A stretch of 64,000 bases of DNA from the NCBI GenBank assembly GCA_030562195.1, contig JAUJPP010000005.1, positions 1,736,001-1,800,000 of the forward strand, written 5' to 3'. How positions within the stretch are numbered: the stretch's first letter is position 1; each line of letters starts with the position of its first letter. The position numbers were made by a program, and so were the translations under genes. The DNA comes from Nipponacmea schrenckii. Taxonomy: Eukaryota; Mollusca; Gastropoda; Lottiidae. Below, piece after piece: positions 10,401 through 25,400 of the stretch. A model generated the notes under the pieces. The model was not told the origin of the DNA and made no database searches. It worked only from the letters and a program-made list of their open reading frames with translations.

Positions 10401-13400
10401 AGGTTGTGCACGTTAAAGATACCTCGACAGTTGGAAATCATATAAACAGTAGGCTTATTCCGCTGTCCTGATAAAATTTCCCTCATTGCACACTGCATAG
10501 CATTGCCTGTCTTTATTAGTCCATAAGGTGCAGAAGAGTAGGACATAAAACTCTATTCATTTTAAGTTCTGACCCATTCTGACAATAGACTATTTAAATA
10601 GAAAGTATAAGCTTACTATAGATTTATTGTGAGATATGTTGAATAATGTACAAGTTATAGAGCTGGGTATTTTAAACCTGTTATCTTAACCATTTGGCCA
10701 CTCTCTTGGGGAATTTCCCTGATGGAATCTGCTGAAGTGAAAAGCCTGGATAATCTGATAAAAAGGCAATTAAAGTTATTTCCCTGTTTCACTCCATGCT
10801 ATCTTTTGTTTGTGTTATTTTGGGAAAGATTCTGTTAATTTAGGAAATAAGATAAGATCTATTTGAAAAACTGTTTATATCCTTCTACATCAGGGGCTTC
10901 TCAACCTTTTTTTATGAGATTCCCCTCTTAGTCAAAATGTGTCATAACTTCCTCCCCCCAAACTTTTACTGTTAGTGACCCGTAGGGCAAGCTCCGCTGA
11001 CTCGAAGCCACTGAAGGAGGGTCAATGAAGTGTTTTCCTCCTTAGGATCATTTTCTGTTATCTGAGCCATCTCCTTACATAAGGACACCCCTTATCTCGG
11101 ATAAGCTTGATCTGCGCCTGGAAACACACTACGAAAGAACAATACAAGATTTCATACAAAGCTGCTTGGTGATCAATCACCAACAGGACATTTAACTCTC
11201 TCGATGCTTATATTTCAGAGTAGGCCCTATATTCCCCAATTTGCAGTCATTCCCCAATTCCCCCTTTCGTTCTAATTCCCCACCCCAATTCCCCCTTTCT
11301 CAAAAATCCCCCGCCCCAAGACTTCAACTTCTCCCTTGGGGTCTCTGGACCCCTGAGAGAAGCACTGTTGTACATGAACTTAATAGTAACAATTTTGCAA
11401 ATTTTGGCTGAAAGGTTTGTAAAATATCTGCTTCATTTTGCATATTAATCAAACTTGACTTCATTCTAAAAATGTCGATATAAAAGTAATTGATGACATC
11501 AAATCATAAGTAAAACTAAGTTTATTGTGTCCTTCAAAAAATAGACTAAGTTACTGTAAAACATAAGATCTAAAACGACATGCCTGTTTCAAACGTTGAT
11601 GAAATACAGGGTGGTTCTTAAAGTCGGCACGACCTGGCTTCATTTCAACAAATGTCAAATTTCTGGTGGAAATGACTAATTCCTTAACAATGCTAGTCCG
11701 AAACTGACTTGATTCTTACCTAGCCTCTGAGGGCTGGAGTGTTATTTCTACCCTAGATTCATAAAGTTCTATAGCACAGCGGTTAGAGCGTTGGTTCTAT
11801 AGCACAGCAGTTAGAGCGTTGGTTCTATAGCACAGCAGTTAGAGTGTTGGTTCTATAGCACAGCAGTTAGAGTGTTGGTTCTATAGTACAGCAGTTAGAG
11901 CGTTGGTTCTATAGCACAGCAGTTAGAGCGTTGGTTCTATAGCACAGTCAGTTAGAGCGTTGGTTCTATAGTACAGTCAGTTAGAGCGTTGGTTCTATAG
12001 CACAGTCAGTTAGAGCGTTGGTTCTATAGTACAGTCAGTTAGAGCGTTGGTTCTATAGTACAGCAGTTAGAGCGTTGGTTCTATAGCACAGCAGTTAGAG
12101 CGTTGGTTCTATAGTACAGTCAGTTAGAGCGTTGGTTCTATAGCACAGCAGTTAGAGCGTTGGTTCTATAGCACAGTCAGTTAGAGCGTTGGTTCTATAG
12201 CACAGTCAGTTAGAGCGTTGGTTCTATAGCACAGTCAGTTAGAGCGTTGGTTCTATAGTACAGTCAGTTAGAGCGTTGGTTCTATAGCACAGTCAGTTAG
12301 AGCGTTGGTTCTATAGCACAGCAGTTAGAGCGTTGGTTCTATAGCACAACAGTTAGAGCGTTGGTTCTATAGCACAGCAGTTAGAGCGTTGGTTCTATAG
12401 TACAGTCAGTTAGAGCGTTGGTTCTATAGCACAGCAGTTAGAGCGTTGGTTCTATAGCACAGTCAGTTAGAGCGTTGGTTCTATAGTACAGTCAGTTAGA
12501 GCGTTGGTTCTATAGTACAGCAGTTAGAGCGTTGGTTCTATAGCACAGCAGTTAGAGCGTTGGTTCTATAGCACAGCAGTTAGAGTGTTGGTTCTATAGT
12601 ACAGTCAGTTAGAGCTTGGTTCTATAGCACAGTCAGTTAGAGCGTTGGTTCTATAGTACAGTCAGTTAGAGTGTTGGTTCTATAGCACAGTCAGTTAGAG
12701 CGTTGGTTCTATAGCACAGCAGTTAGAGCGTTGGTTCTATAGTACAGTCAGTTAGAGTGTTGGTTCTATAGTACAGTCAGTTAGAGCGTTGGTTCTATAG
12801 TACAGTCAGTTAGAGTGTTGGTTCTATAGCACAGCAGTTAGAGCGTTGGTTCTATAGTACAGCAGTTAGAGTGTTGGTTCTATAGTACAGTCAGTTAGAG
12901 TGTTGGTTCTATAGTACAGTCAGTTAGAGTGTTGGTTCTATAGTACAGTCAGTTAGAGTGTTGGTTCTATAGCACAGCGGTTAGAGTGTTGGTTCTTTAC
13001 ATCATGACATTGTTTGCTTGGATACGTTGAAAATGTCGGACGTGAGTTCTAATCTCGATCGGAGTGTGAAAGTCTGATGACCTTAAATAAATCATCTTCA
13101 CTCACAATTCCAGTCAACCCAGCTGTAAATGGGTACAGATAATCTGGGAAAGATCAATGCTAAAAGGTTTGGTCAAGGACCAGCTGGTAGAAAGGATCCT
13201 CATTATTCCAGTCAACCCAGCTGTAAATGGGTACAGATAATCTAGGAAAGATCAATGCTAAAAGGTTTTGCCAAGGAACAGCTGGTAGAAAGGATCCCTG
13301 TCACGATGGACTTGTCAACCTAAGTTGTTATCCTTGTAAAATATAGTTGTTTCTTTGAATTTAGACTGATTCTTACCCAGCCTCTGATAGCTTGAGTGTT

Positions 13401-16400
13401 CCTTCTACCCTAGAGTCATAAAAAGGGGCAAATATACCTATGGCCATGTGAAACTAAGCAAACAATAGAAACTCGGGGATAGTTTTTCTGACTAAAGCTA
13501 AGTCACATCTGTCAAGAAATGACCAGAAAGTTTCAGACTAGCTGATAAAAGAACGCCTGCAATTTTTTAAAAATTTAAATTCTATTTTCAACTTTTGGCT
13601 TCCGTTTATAAACATTGTTAGAAATCTAATATATTTGATCTTCAAACAGCCATTTTGTTTTTAAAAAATAAAATAATGTACACTGCTTTTTAATGCACCG
13701 ATTTACATTTCTAAAGAGTTAAAGGGATACTGTGTCTTAGAGAATGAAGATAAACTTTGAAAATTTTAAACTTGTCCAATAAGAGCTCTATTCATCAGTA
13801 AATATACCTGCTGCCATAAATAACATAAAAATAAATATCCAAAAAACCTAGTAATTATCCATAGAGATTTTTGTGAGTTTTCCAGATTTTAAGGGATTCT
13901 GTTACTTTATGACACCAGGTAAGTTCCATGTCGGACCTTTTCCATGCCTCAAAGTCAGGGGGGTGACATCGCTCAAAGTGTGATGTCAAGATTCCAGCAC
14001 TTCAACCCATTGTGTTACAACCCCTTCAGCAAGTCTTGATTGAAAATATTTCAAAATTATAATTTCTTGATTCGTTTTGTATTTTCAGACTCTGGATGCC
14101 GACAGGAGTGGACTAACCAAAATGAAGAAGTCGATCAAGGCTCTGCATAATTCTGGAATCGGTGGGTGAAATTTTCACTTTTTTGAATACTTACTCTTCT
14201 CGACCCCTGATAGAGGTACAAGTTCTAGATGATCCCGACCCCCCCAAAATGATACTCAAAATCCCTCATAGAGTTTGAAAAAACATCAATTGACATCTAA
14301 TTAGGATATCTGTTGTATAATGGTCTAATCATAGTTTTATTTAACACGAAATCACGTGACCGATGTCGGTGATGGGACCAACGATTGATGCCAGTGCCGA
14401 TATATAGAGGTTGTCGGTTTCCAGAGGTTAAATTTAGTTAAGCAATAGAGGAAAAATATCAGAACCGTAGAATTGTGCCGGTTTGAACAGGATTCCGGTA
14501 TATCCAGGTTTCGGATAATCCAGGTTTTACTGTAATTTGATTTAGATTAATCAGCAGAATTTAGTTCAGCGATTTTGTGTTTTCATGTGATTTGATCCCG
14601 ATTATCAATAAAATAAGTGATTATCTAATTGACTATAAGTAATTATGATAACTAAATGGTGGATTATACAGATTTTTTTCGAGTGTCGGACCACTGATTT
14701 GTGTCGGAATTCAGACTAGACAGAATGTCAGAATTTTCAGAGTTTTTTAAACATGTATTTGAAGGAAGTCAATCAGGACTTGAAAATGATGTTGGTTTAC
14801 GCAGATGTCAGTTTACTCAGTTGTCGGTTTACTCAGTTGTCAGTTTACTCAGTTGTCGGTTTACTCAGTTGTCAGTTTACTCAGTTGTCAGTTTACTCAG
14901 TTGTCGGTTTTCTCAGTTGTCGGTTCACTCAGATGTCGGATAACGCAGATGTCAGATGACTCATATGTGGGATTACACAGATGTCAGTTTACTAAGATGT
15001 CGATTTACTCAGATATCAGTTTACTCAGATGTCAGTTTACTTAGATGTCAGTTTGCTCAGATGTCAGATTACTCAGATGTCATATTATGCAGATGTCAGA
15101 TTACTCAGAGTACACTGTATTCACATGAGAAAGTATATCAATAATAAATGAGTATGTCAATGAAAAGTGGTATCAGGTGTCTGGAAGAATTGGGATACCC
15201 TTCCAGGCTTCTCATTCGTAGATGAATAAGTCTGGCTTAACATCCAAGCATTTTCCTAAACTTTCTTATGCTTGGATCAGCTTCTCCCAAGATTTTAAGG
15301 TAATTTAATCTAGGTTTAATAATTGAACTTCCAATGTAAAAGAGTATTGTAAAAGGGAAGTAAATTGAAGCAGAGTTAGGTCTGTTTACATAGAGTTAAA
15401 TAAGAGTGCTACTTGATTCACTTTATTTTACAATATTTATATTACAACAGGAAATACTGACTGTTTATCATTATAACTTCTCTCTTTATTCATTCATTCA
15501 TTCATTCAATCATTTCTTCGTCCATTTATTTATTCATTCATTTATTTATTCATTTTATTCATTCATTCAATTGATTTAATTTTTTATTCTATTTTCAATG
15601 ATTTTCTTCATCTATCAATTTTATTCTTTCTTTGAGTGTTTTATTCATTTATCTGTTCATTCATTCATTTATTCATTCAATGAACCTTAGTATTTAAATT
15701 AGTGTCTTTTGGTTGAATGCTTTTATTCATTCATTCGAGTCTGTGTCAACTTGCATCATTTTATTCATTCCTTCTATCATTCCTTTATTTAATCCTTTAT
15801 TCAGTTATTCTATCATTCATTCCTAGCTAATTTTAAAATGATATTAGTTTTTAAGTTCAGATATTGCCTAGAGATATTTGAACTTATAAAAACACTGTGA
15901 ACTATAGTTAGGTATATATATATTTAAAATATTGATTTAAAAATGGTTGACTAGGTTATTATTAAACAGATTGGTTGTAAATATCACAAGGTCAGGTTTG
16001 GTCATGATTTCACACTTAAAACCTAATTATTACCTCATTATATACCTAATTAGTCACTTGTTTTAGGTCAGGCTGAATGAATGAATTAATACATGAACGA
16101 ATAAAGGTCATTTAATATGATAATTTATCGAATGGATGAATTATTTAATTAACTGCATTTTAGATTGTCGATAATTTAATGATTAGAAAAGGCTAATGAT
16201 AGATGAATGAATAAATAAATGAATGAATGAATAAATAGATGAATGAATAAATAAATGAATGAATAAATAGATGAATGAATAAATAGATGAATGAATAAAT
16301 AAACGAATGAATAAGTAGATGAATGAATAAATGAATAGTGCTAACAAGCTCTTATATGAAACATATAAATTTATTAACATAGGGTTCAAATAAGCCGTAT

Positions 16401-19400
16401 GGCATTGCAGTTTGTGATACAAATTTCGGCATAATACGATGTATTTTTCGTTAGTAGCGCCGTTTTTTTGCGATATGTAATAATATTTTCAAATTAAAGA
16501 AATAAACGGAAATAAAGTACTTGTCCGATGCCCGACTTATGAAATTTTGTTTGCCGTCACATTGTATGAATAGTGTTGCACTTGTTTCACTGTCTTTTTG
16601 GAATTTGCGCGCGTTCAATGCTTTGTTCTTGTCTAAATTTCGTCCCATAGAGTAAAAAACTGTGATATGCAAATAAATAAATTAATTCGGACACTGTAAC
16701 AGTAAAAAATAAAAATATTTTTGAATATATTTCTAAATTAAAGAAAATAATTCTTCATAGATAAATCTTAAATTCTTTGTATATGATAAAGTCTAGAGAA
16801 AGCCAAGCCAACTGTTAACATAGCTTGTCATTTGATCTGGGAGTTTTTTTATGTCTCTCTATTTCACACATTAGAATTGCATTTGGTGCAGTTGAAATTC
16901 CTGTTATGTTGTAATTTGATATATATGTTAGAGAGGTCTGGCTGAAGTTTATAGGACAAAGTTTTTGTCATATGTTGTAATATATAGTTAAGCTTAGATC
17001 ATTTTCTAAATCCTGGTTTAATTGCAATCCAAGAATGACTGCAGTTCACTTCAGTTTTTTGGTAGTTTTATTTATTTATTTATTTTTATTAATTTATTTA
17101 TTCATTGATCATTCTTCTTCATTCATCTGTTTATTTATTTATTTATTCATTCATTAATTTGTTCTTCATCTATTTGTTTATCTATTCATTGATCATTCAT
17201 TCATTCATTCAGTGATTAATTCATTCATTGATCATTCTTCATTCATTCATTGATCATTCTTCATTCATTCATTGATCATTCTTCATTCATTCATTGATCA
17301 TTCTTCATTCATTCATTCATTGATTAATTAATTCATTCATTGTTCATTGATCTGTTCATTCATTCATCTATTCATTCATTCATCTTTTCATTCATTCATT
17401 GATCATTCATCTATTCATTGATCATTCATTCATTCTTTCATGCTTGCTAGAGTGTTATTTCACCAGGAAGAGTTTTTGTCATAAGGCCAATATAATCTTT
17501 TGATGTTAATTTAGTTTGAAGTTGAATACTTTGATTAGGTCACTTCCTCCATGAAATTATTCATACACTTTTCATATTTAGCCGTTTAAAGAGGCAGACC
17601 AGTAAAAAATAAGCACTTTTCTAATTGTCAGTTTCAGCCATTTAAAAGGTAGGTCCAATTAGGTCTAAAATTTCTGATTATTTCATTTCAAATTTTCACT
17701 TTGTGTTTTTAAGGAGGCAGAGCCATGTTTCTTTAGCTAAAGGCTCAATATATATATAAACATTTGAAACATTTTATATGGTTGTATGCCTTTAATAGGT
17801 ATTTCACTTTACAAAATAGAATTACATTTTACAATCATTACAATATAGAATTACATTTTACATTCATTACAATATAGAATTATATTTTACAATCATTACA
17901 ATATAGAATTAAATTTTACAATCATTACAATATAGAATTACATTTTACAATCATTACAATATAGAATTACATTTTACAATCATTACAATATAGAATTACA
18001 TTTTACAATCATTACAATATAGAATTACATTTTACAATCATTACAATATAGAATTACATTTTACAATCATTACAATATAGAATTACACCATTACAATGTA
18101 AAATGACAATTTCCAATCAACTATGTCTGAATAGAATTGAAATTAATGTCATTTCCGTGCCATTGGGATAATTTACAGGCTATCTTGTTTTCACATTATC
18201 AACTTCTATCTTTTCAGCGGTACTCTTAAAAGTCTCTAGTTAGTATTTGATCGATTTCCAGGAATTTATTTGGTGCCAACTTGGCTGCAATAAATCTCTT
18301 AGACTTTCATTCACAAGTCTAAAAAAATTTCCTGAAATTGATTTTCCTCTTCAATTTATTCCTGGAATTCTGTGAGAATTTTCATGAAAACATCATTTGG
18401 GTTTGTGAATAGAAATATGTCGATAACATGGGTTTTAATTGGATAAGGATCAGACATGTCGAACTTACCCCAAGATATATTAAAGCCTGGCTTACCGGTA
18501 CATCAGAACTTTTTGTCATATTTTGTCTGTAGAATTTTCCTTTAGAATTCGGTCTCTTTGGTGGAATTTTTGTCTTTGATAAAACTGGAAACGTTTTTTT
18601 AATTTGTTTATCTTGCAAAATATCTCCAATAGATAGTCCTATCTGAAATGAAATGGATGGAGTTTTACATCCTACTTTTCTACACCTAATGTAGTAATAT
18701 CTTAACCAATTTCTGTATTTTAATGTTTAAATTCATAGCCTCTGCTTGTGACCTAGGCTAGTGCTTCTATATTAGTGTATCTCTTATAACACCTAATACT
18801 TGTGACCTAGGCCAGTGCTTCTATAGGAGAGTATCTCTTATAACACCTAATACTTGTGACCTAGGCCGTGCTTCTATTTAGGTATCTCTTATAACACCTA
18901 ATACTGTGACCTAGGCCAGTGCTTCTATATGTAGAGTATCTCTTATAACACCTAATACTTGTGACCTAGGCCAGTGCTTCTATATTAGTGTATCTCTTAT
19001 AACACCTAATACTTGTGACCTAGGCCAGTGCTTCTATAGGAGAGTATCTCTTATAACACCTAATACTTGTGACCTAGGCCAGTGCTTCTATAGTAAAGTA
19101 TCTCTTATAACACCTAATACTTGTGACCTAGACCAATGCTTCTATAGTAAAATATCTCTTATAACTCCATATACAGACCTAGGCCAGTGCCTCTATAGTA
19201 GAATATCTCTTATAACACCTAATACTTGTGACCTAGACCAGTGCTTCTATAGTAGAGTATCTCTTATAACACCTAATACTTGTGACCTAGGCCAGTGCTT
19301 CTATAGGAAAGTATCTCTTATAACACCTAATACTTGTGACCTAGACCAGTGCTTCTATGGGAGAGTATCTCTTATAACATCTAATACTTGTGACCTAGAC

Positions 19401-22400
19401 CAGTGCTTCTATGGGAGAGTATCTCTTATAACACCTAATACTTGTGACCTAGACCAGTGCTTCTATAGGAGAGTATCTCTTATAACACCTAATACTTGTG
19501 ACCTAGACCAGTGCTTCTATAGGAGAGTATCTCTTATAACACCTAATACTTGTGACCTAGGCCAGTGCTTCTATAGGAGAGTATCTTTATAACACCTTAT
19601 ACTTGTGACCTAGGCCAGTGCTTCTATAGGAGAGTATCTCTTATAACATCTAATACTTGTGACCTAGGCCAGTGCTTCTATAGGAGAGTATCTCTTATAA
19701 CACCTCATACTTGCGACCTAGGCCAGTGCTTCTATTGGAGAATGTATCTTATAACACCTAATACTTGTAACCTAGAACAGTGCTTCTATAGAAGAGTATA
19801 TCTTATAACACCTAATACTTTTAACCTAGGCCAGTGCTTCTATAATAGATTATCTCTTATAACGCTATTTACAGACCTAGGCCAGTGCTAATTTTAGAGA
19901 ACATGTTGGAATATCTCCTAATAACACCTAATACTAACATAAAAAAAAAACCTAGAAAGAATCGAGAGGAAGATTGAAGAGAATGGGTCTGATGGATTGA
20001 AAAGCCTGAAATGAATAATCTTATCAAAGTGTTAGCGTGGTTCTTGTGGTATTGATCCATTATGGTACAATTCTGTGAAACTATTTATAGATTTCTATAG
20101 AGATTTCTTCAACATGCCTGACATAGTGTATACATCCTTCCTTTTATAGCTATTGAAATCAGCTTTTACAAATTCCATATGTATTATTAGCTATGTGGAA
20201 TCTCTGAAAGGGCTTTCATATATTTCTGTACATTGCAACTTGAAATTATTCAAAATATGCATAATGTGGACTCTCTGAAAGGAATACTGAATTGAATCAT
20301 AAAATATATTTGTGTGTACTTTAAGAATAGCATGCTATGAATGGAGTTTTACATCCTTCTCTTCTGTACCTTATAGGCTATAGAAGATGGGTAACACCAT
20401 GCAGTGTGCAATGAGGGAAATTTTGCCAGAATATCTCGAAACACTATTTTTATGACTCCCATGTTTGTTCACGTAACCATGCACTGGGTATCAAAAATTG
20501 TACTAAGATTTGAATGACATTTTGAGACCTAGCGATGTTTCTTGACCTGGTCAAAGGAAGAAAATTTCTTTCGAAGTTACAACTTAATAAAGGACTTGTG
20601 AGACAAACTGGTATTTTTCCCGATCATTAGAATATCTCTACTTTCGATTGATATAAGTATTAGCAGTCCAATTATAGAATATATTTATGACTAAATAAAA
20701 ATAAGGGAACCCATCTTTAAAATTGTTTTTATATTTCAGCACATGTAGCTAATGAAGCTTACTTGTCAGAAAATCTAGAAAAACTGGGTGAGATTGCAAA
20801 GACTAAAGATCAAGAAATGGAAATCTGTAAGTTTCAGAACTAAAATTGATAGCTATGTGAACACTCTGAAAGAGATATTGAGTTGATGCCATAATGATAA
20901 ATTTTATACACACCATATAAAGTCATAACCTTGTGGAATCTCCAAATGAGCTGCAAAGTTGATGAACAAAGATACCATAGAAGCTGTAGAACAACCTTTT
21001 CTACTTTCTTTCTTTTAGGTGCAGCATTCGATAAATTTTCTCATGTTACCAAAGAACTTTCAGCTATGTTGAAGAACTTGGTAAGAAACCTTCATATTAT
21101 CATTGTTTGAAGTCCTATGACCTCGAATAAGTCTTCTTTATTCATTATTCCAGTCAACCCAGCTGTAAATGGGCACGGATAATCTAGTAAAGATCAATAC
21201 CAAGAGGTTTGGCCAAGGACCAGCTGGTAGAAAGGATCCTTGTCGCAGTGGACTTGTCAACCTAAGTTATTATCCTTGTAAAATATAGTTGTTTCTTTCT
21301 TTCTTTTTAACTGTGAACCTAAGTTGTTATCCTTGTAAAATATAGTTGTTTCTTTCTTCTGTTTAACTGTGAACCTAAGTTGTTATCCTTGTAAAATATA
21401 GTTGTTTCTTTCTTTCTTTTTAACTGTGAACCTAAGTTGTTATCCTTGTAAAATATAGTTGTTTCTTTCTGTTTAACTGTGAACCTAAGTTGTTATCCTT
21501 GTAAAATATAGTTGTTGTTTTTTTCTGTTTAACTGTAAACCTAAGTTGTTATCCTTGTAAAATATAGTTGTTTCTTTCTTTTTAACTGTGAACCTAAGTT
21601 GTTATCCTTGTAAAATATAGTTGTTTCTTTCTTTTTAACTGTGAACCTAAGTTGTTATCCTTGTAAAATATAGTTGTTTCTTTCTTTCTTTTTAACTGTG
21701 AACTAAGTTGTTATCCTTGTAAAATATAGTTGTTTCTTTCTTTTTAACTGTGAACCTAAGTTGTTATCCTTGTAAAATATAGTTGTTTTTTCTCTGAGTA
21801 TAGGCAAATATTAACTAAAAAGAAATGAAATATTTGATTAGACTATTGCCTCTCAGTTGACAGTATTCCTATTTTCAAAGTTGAATTCATTTCGTTGGTA
21901 ATGTCTCTACAGCTGTCTTGTGTTCCTTAGCATTGCACTTGTCATGTTTCATTTATCAGTAAATCAATTCCAGTTGAGGACTACGCGGTAGATTATTGAC
22001 TTTTTTTAAAAGATTATGTTTTAGTGATAAGGGACATATAATGGTATATCTATTTAGTTGAATGGATCGTTTATCAATGACGGCCTAAAGATTGACGCAA
22101 TTCTAAAGTATCTGATTGTGTATAAAAAAAATAAAAAACATGCCTAAGCAGTCACCTTTGCATCAAGTCCAAACAACACAATAAGAATAAGGGAAATCAA
22201 AAAAATAAAAAAAGAAACAACTATATTTTACATGGATAACAACTTAGGTTCACATGTCCGTGACAGGGATCCTTTCTACTAGCTGGTCCTTGGCCAAACT
22301 TTTTGGCATTGATCTTTCCCAGATTATCTGTACCCATTTACAGCTAAGTTGACTGGAATTGTGAGTGAAGATGACTTATTCAAGGTCATCGGACTTTCAC

Positions 22401-25400
22401 ACTTTCACACTGGTTAAGTTTAAAACCCAAACATCCACATTTTCAACGTATCCAAGCAAATGACATCATGATGTTAAGAACCAACTCTCTAACGGTTGTG
22501 CTATAGAACCAACACTCTAACTGACTGTACTATAGAACCAACGCTGTAACTGCTGTGCTATAGAACCAACACTCTAACTGACTGTACTATAGAACCAACA
22601 CTCTAACTGACTGTGCTATAGAACCAACGCTCTTACTGACTGTGCTATAGAACCAACACTCTAACTGACTGTACTATAGAGCCAACGCTCTTACTGACTG
22701 TGCTATAGAACCAACGCTCTAACTGACTGTACTATAGAACCAACACTCTAACTGACTGTACTATAGAGCCAACACTCTAACTGACTGTACTATAGAACCA
22801 ACGCTCTAACTGACTGTACTATAGAGCCAACACTCTAACTGACTGTACTATAGAGCCAACACTCTAACTGACTGAGCTATAGAACCAACACTCTAACTGA
22901 CTGTACTATAGAGCCAACACTCTAACTGACTGTACTATAGAGCCAACACTCTAACTGCTGTGCTATAGAACCAACACTCTAACTGACTGTACTATAGAAC
23001 CAACGCTCTAACTGACTGTACTATAGAACTAACGCTCTAACTGACTGTACTATAGAACCAACGCTCTAACTGACTGTACTAAGAACCCCTCATGCTAAAT
23101 GATGTCCAATCAAATGTGGTCCTAGAATCACCGTGTAATATAATTCTTGGGCTAGAGCAAGAATTTGCTTTGCTAAATAAAACAATACAATACTTCAAGC
23201 AACGTTAGTAAATACGCTATTTTGATGGACTGTATATTTTTACGTTGAAGTGTTTGTGATAAACACTAGTTATAGTAAGTGACAGAGTGTGTATGTATCA
23301 GCTGTTATTATTGATTTTTTAATGTCACGTAAACACAATACACAGCTCGTGATTCACATAATTCACATAGTTAAGTGTTTTTTAAATAGGAAAAAAATCG
23401 GTCATATGATAGATATTGACAATATTTCATTTTGATGATTTTGATATTTCATTTTGATATTTCATTTTGATGATTTTGATATTTCATTTTGATGATTTTG
23501 ATATTTCATTTTGATCATTTTAATATTTCATTTTAATGATTTTGATATTTCATTTTGATGATTTTGATATTTCATTTTAATCATTTTGATATTTCATTTT
23601 AATATTTCATTTTAATCATTTTGATATTTTTATAATATTTCATTTTAATCATTTTGATATTTCATTTTAATCATTTTGATATTTCATTTTAATATTTCAT
23701 TTTAAACATTTTGATATTTCATTTTAATGATTTTGATATTTCATTTTAATTTTTCATTTTAATCATTTTGAATTTTTATTAACACAACATTCACATGCTT
23801 ATACAGGCAGTGTTAATAGATGACAGAAATAGTATGTCTATATCACTAAGATGCACTGTTTAAGCTTTCACCAATTGCAGGCATAAAGCATCAGTGACAA
23901 AAGTGGCTAGAAAATCTGTGAACAAACGAACATCATCTGGTGCACTCGTCAGGTGTTTGAATGCTAATTAGATGTAACGTGATGCACTGCTATTCAGACT
24001 CCAGACTAATCAATAATAAAATTAATGCTGATAGAATTCTAGTGACTCATTCTTCTAATTCATTCTTCATTTTTACAGCTATTGATTTTATCCTGTTTTC
24101 TTTTTAAAACATAATAAAATAATGATGTGATTTTAATAAAATCAGTGTTTATAAGATTTCATTTTATTGAAAGACCAGTTGATTAATTGTGCTGTTTGAA
24201 AAAATGTTATATATTGGCATAAAGGCCTTACAATTTTGCTCTTCTAACCAGTACCCATCTCAACCAGTACCCTTTTTAACCAGTACCCTTTTTAACCAGT
24301 ACCCTTTTTAACCAGTACCCTTTTAACCAGTACCCTTTTTAATCATTTCCCATCATAACCAGTATCCATCCTTACCAGTACCCTTTTTAACCAGTACCCA
24401 GTACCCTTTTAACCAGTACCCAGTACCCTTCTTAACCAGTACCCTTTTTAACAGTACCCTTTTCATTCCAGATGCAGAGTCTAAACAATATTGTCCTGTA
24501 TCCTCTAGATGCTTTTCTAAAAGGAGATTTAAAAGGTGTTAAAGGAGACCTGAAGAAACCGTTTGACAAGGCATGGAAAGATTACGAGTCCAAATTGTAA
24601 GTCTGAGTTATAATATATAAATAAATTTAGAAAAATAACAAAAAATAACATTAAGAAAAGATTAGAAAAATAACAAATATTATAAAAAAAATAGAAAAAA
24701 TAACCAATATTATAAAAAAAATTAGAAAAAATAACAAATATTATAAAAAAAATTAGAAAAAATAACCAATATTATAAAAAAAATTAGAAAAAATAACAAA
24801 TATTATAAAAAAAAATTAGAAAAATAACAAATATTAAGAAATTTAAAATAGAAAAAATAATTTAAATATTATAATTTAAAAAAAGAAAAATAAAAATATT
24901 ATTAAAAAAAATTAGAAAAAATAACAAATATTATAAAAAAAAGAAAAAATAACAAATATTTTAAAAAATTAGAAAAAATAACAAAATATTAAAAAATTAA
25001 AAAAATAACAAATTATTAAAAAATAACAAATATTATTTAAAAATTAAAAATAACAAATATTATTAAAAAAAATTAGAAAAAATAACAATTAATAAAAAAA
25101 AAAAACAAATAATAAAAAAAATTGAAAATAACAAATATTATAAAAAAAAATTAGAAAAAATAACAAAAATTAAGAAATTAAAAGAAAATAATTTAAATAT
25201 ATCATAATTAGAAAGTAAAATTATAAAGAGTAAAAAAAAATAGAAAAGAAAAAAAAAAATTACAATAATAACCAAAAATTGCATAAACTGCAAAAATAAC
25301 AAAAAATAAAAAAGTTATAAAAATAACAAATTTTATTCACAAGATAACAAATATTACTTTCATTATTTCCTTATAAAAATTTATTCACATTTTATAACCC

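Noticed and set aside
10163..10471. 102-codon open frame
   Set aside because: Begins at a MITE edge and runs through SINE-2 sequence.
11767..13003. 28-29-bp regularly repeated units suggesting a CRISPR array
   Set aside because: Units are directly contiguous with no unique spacers, and the host is an animal genome.
14701..15144. Three overlapping open frames rich in S, V, L, Q, F, T
   Set aside because: All arise from the 16-bp minisatellite.
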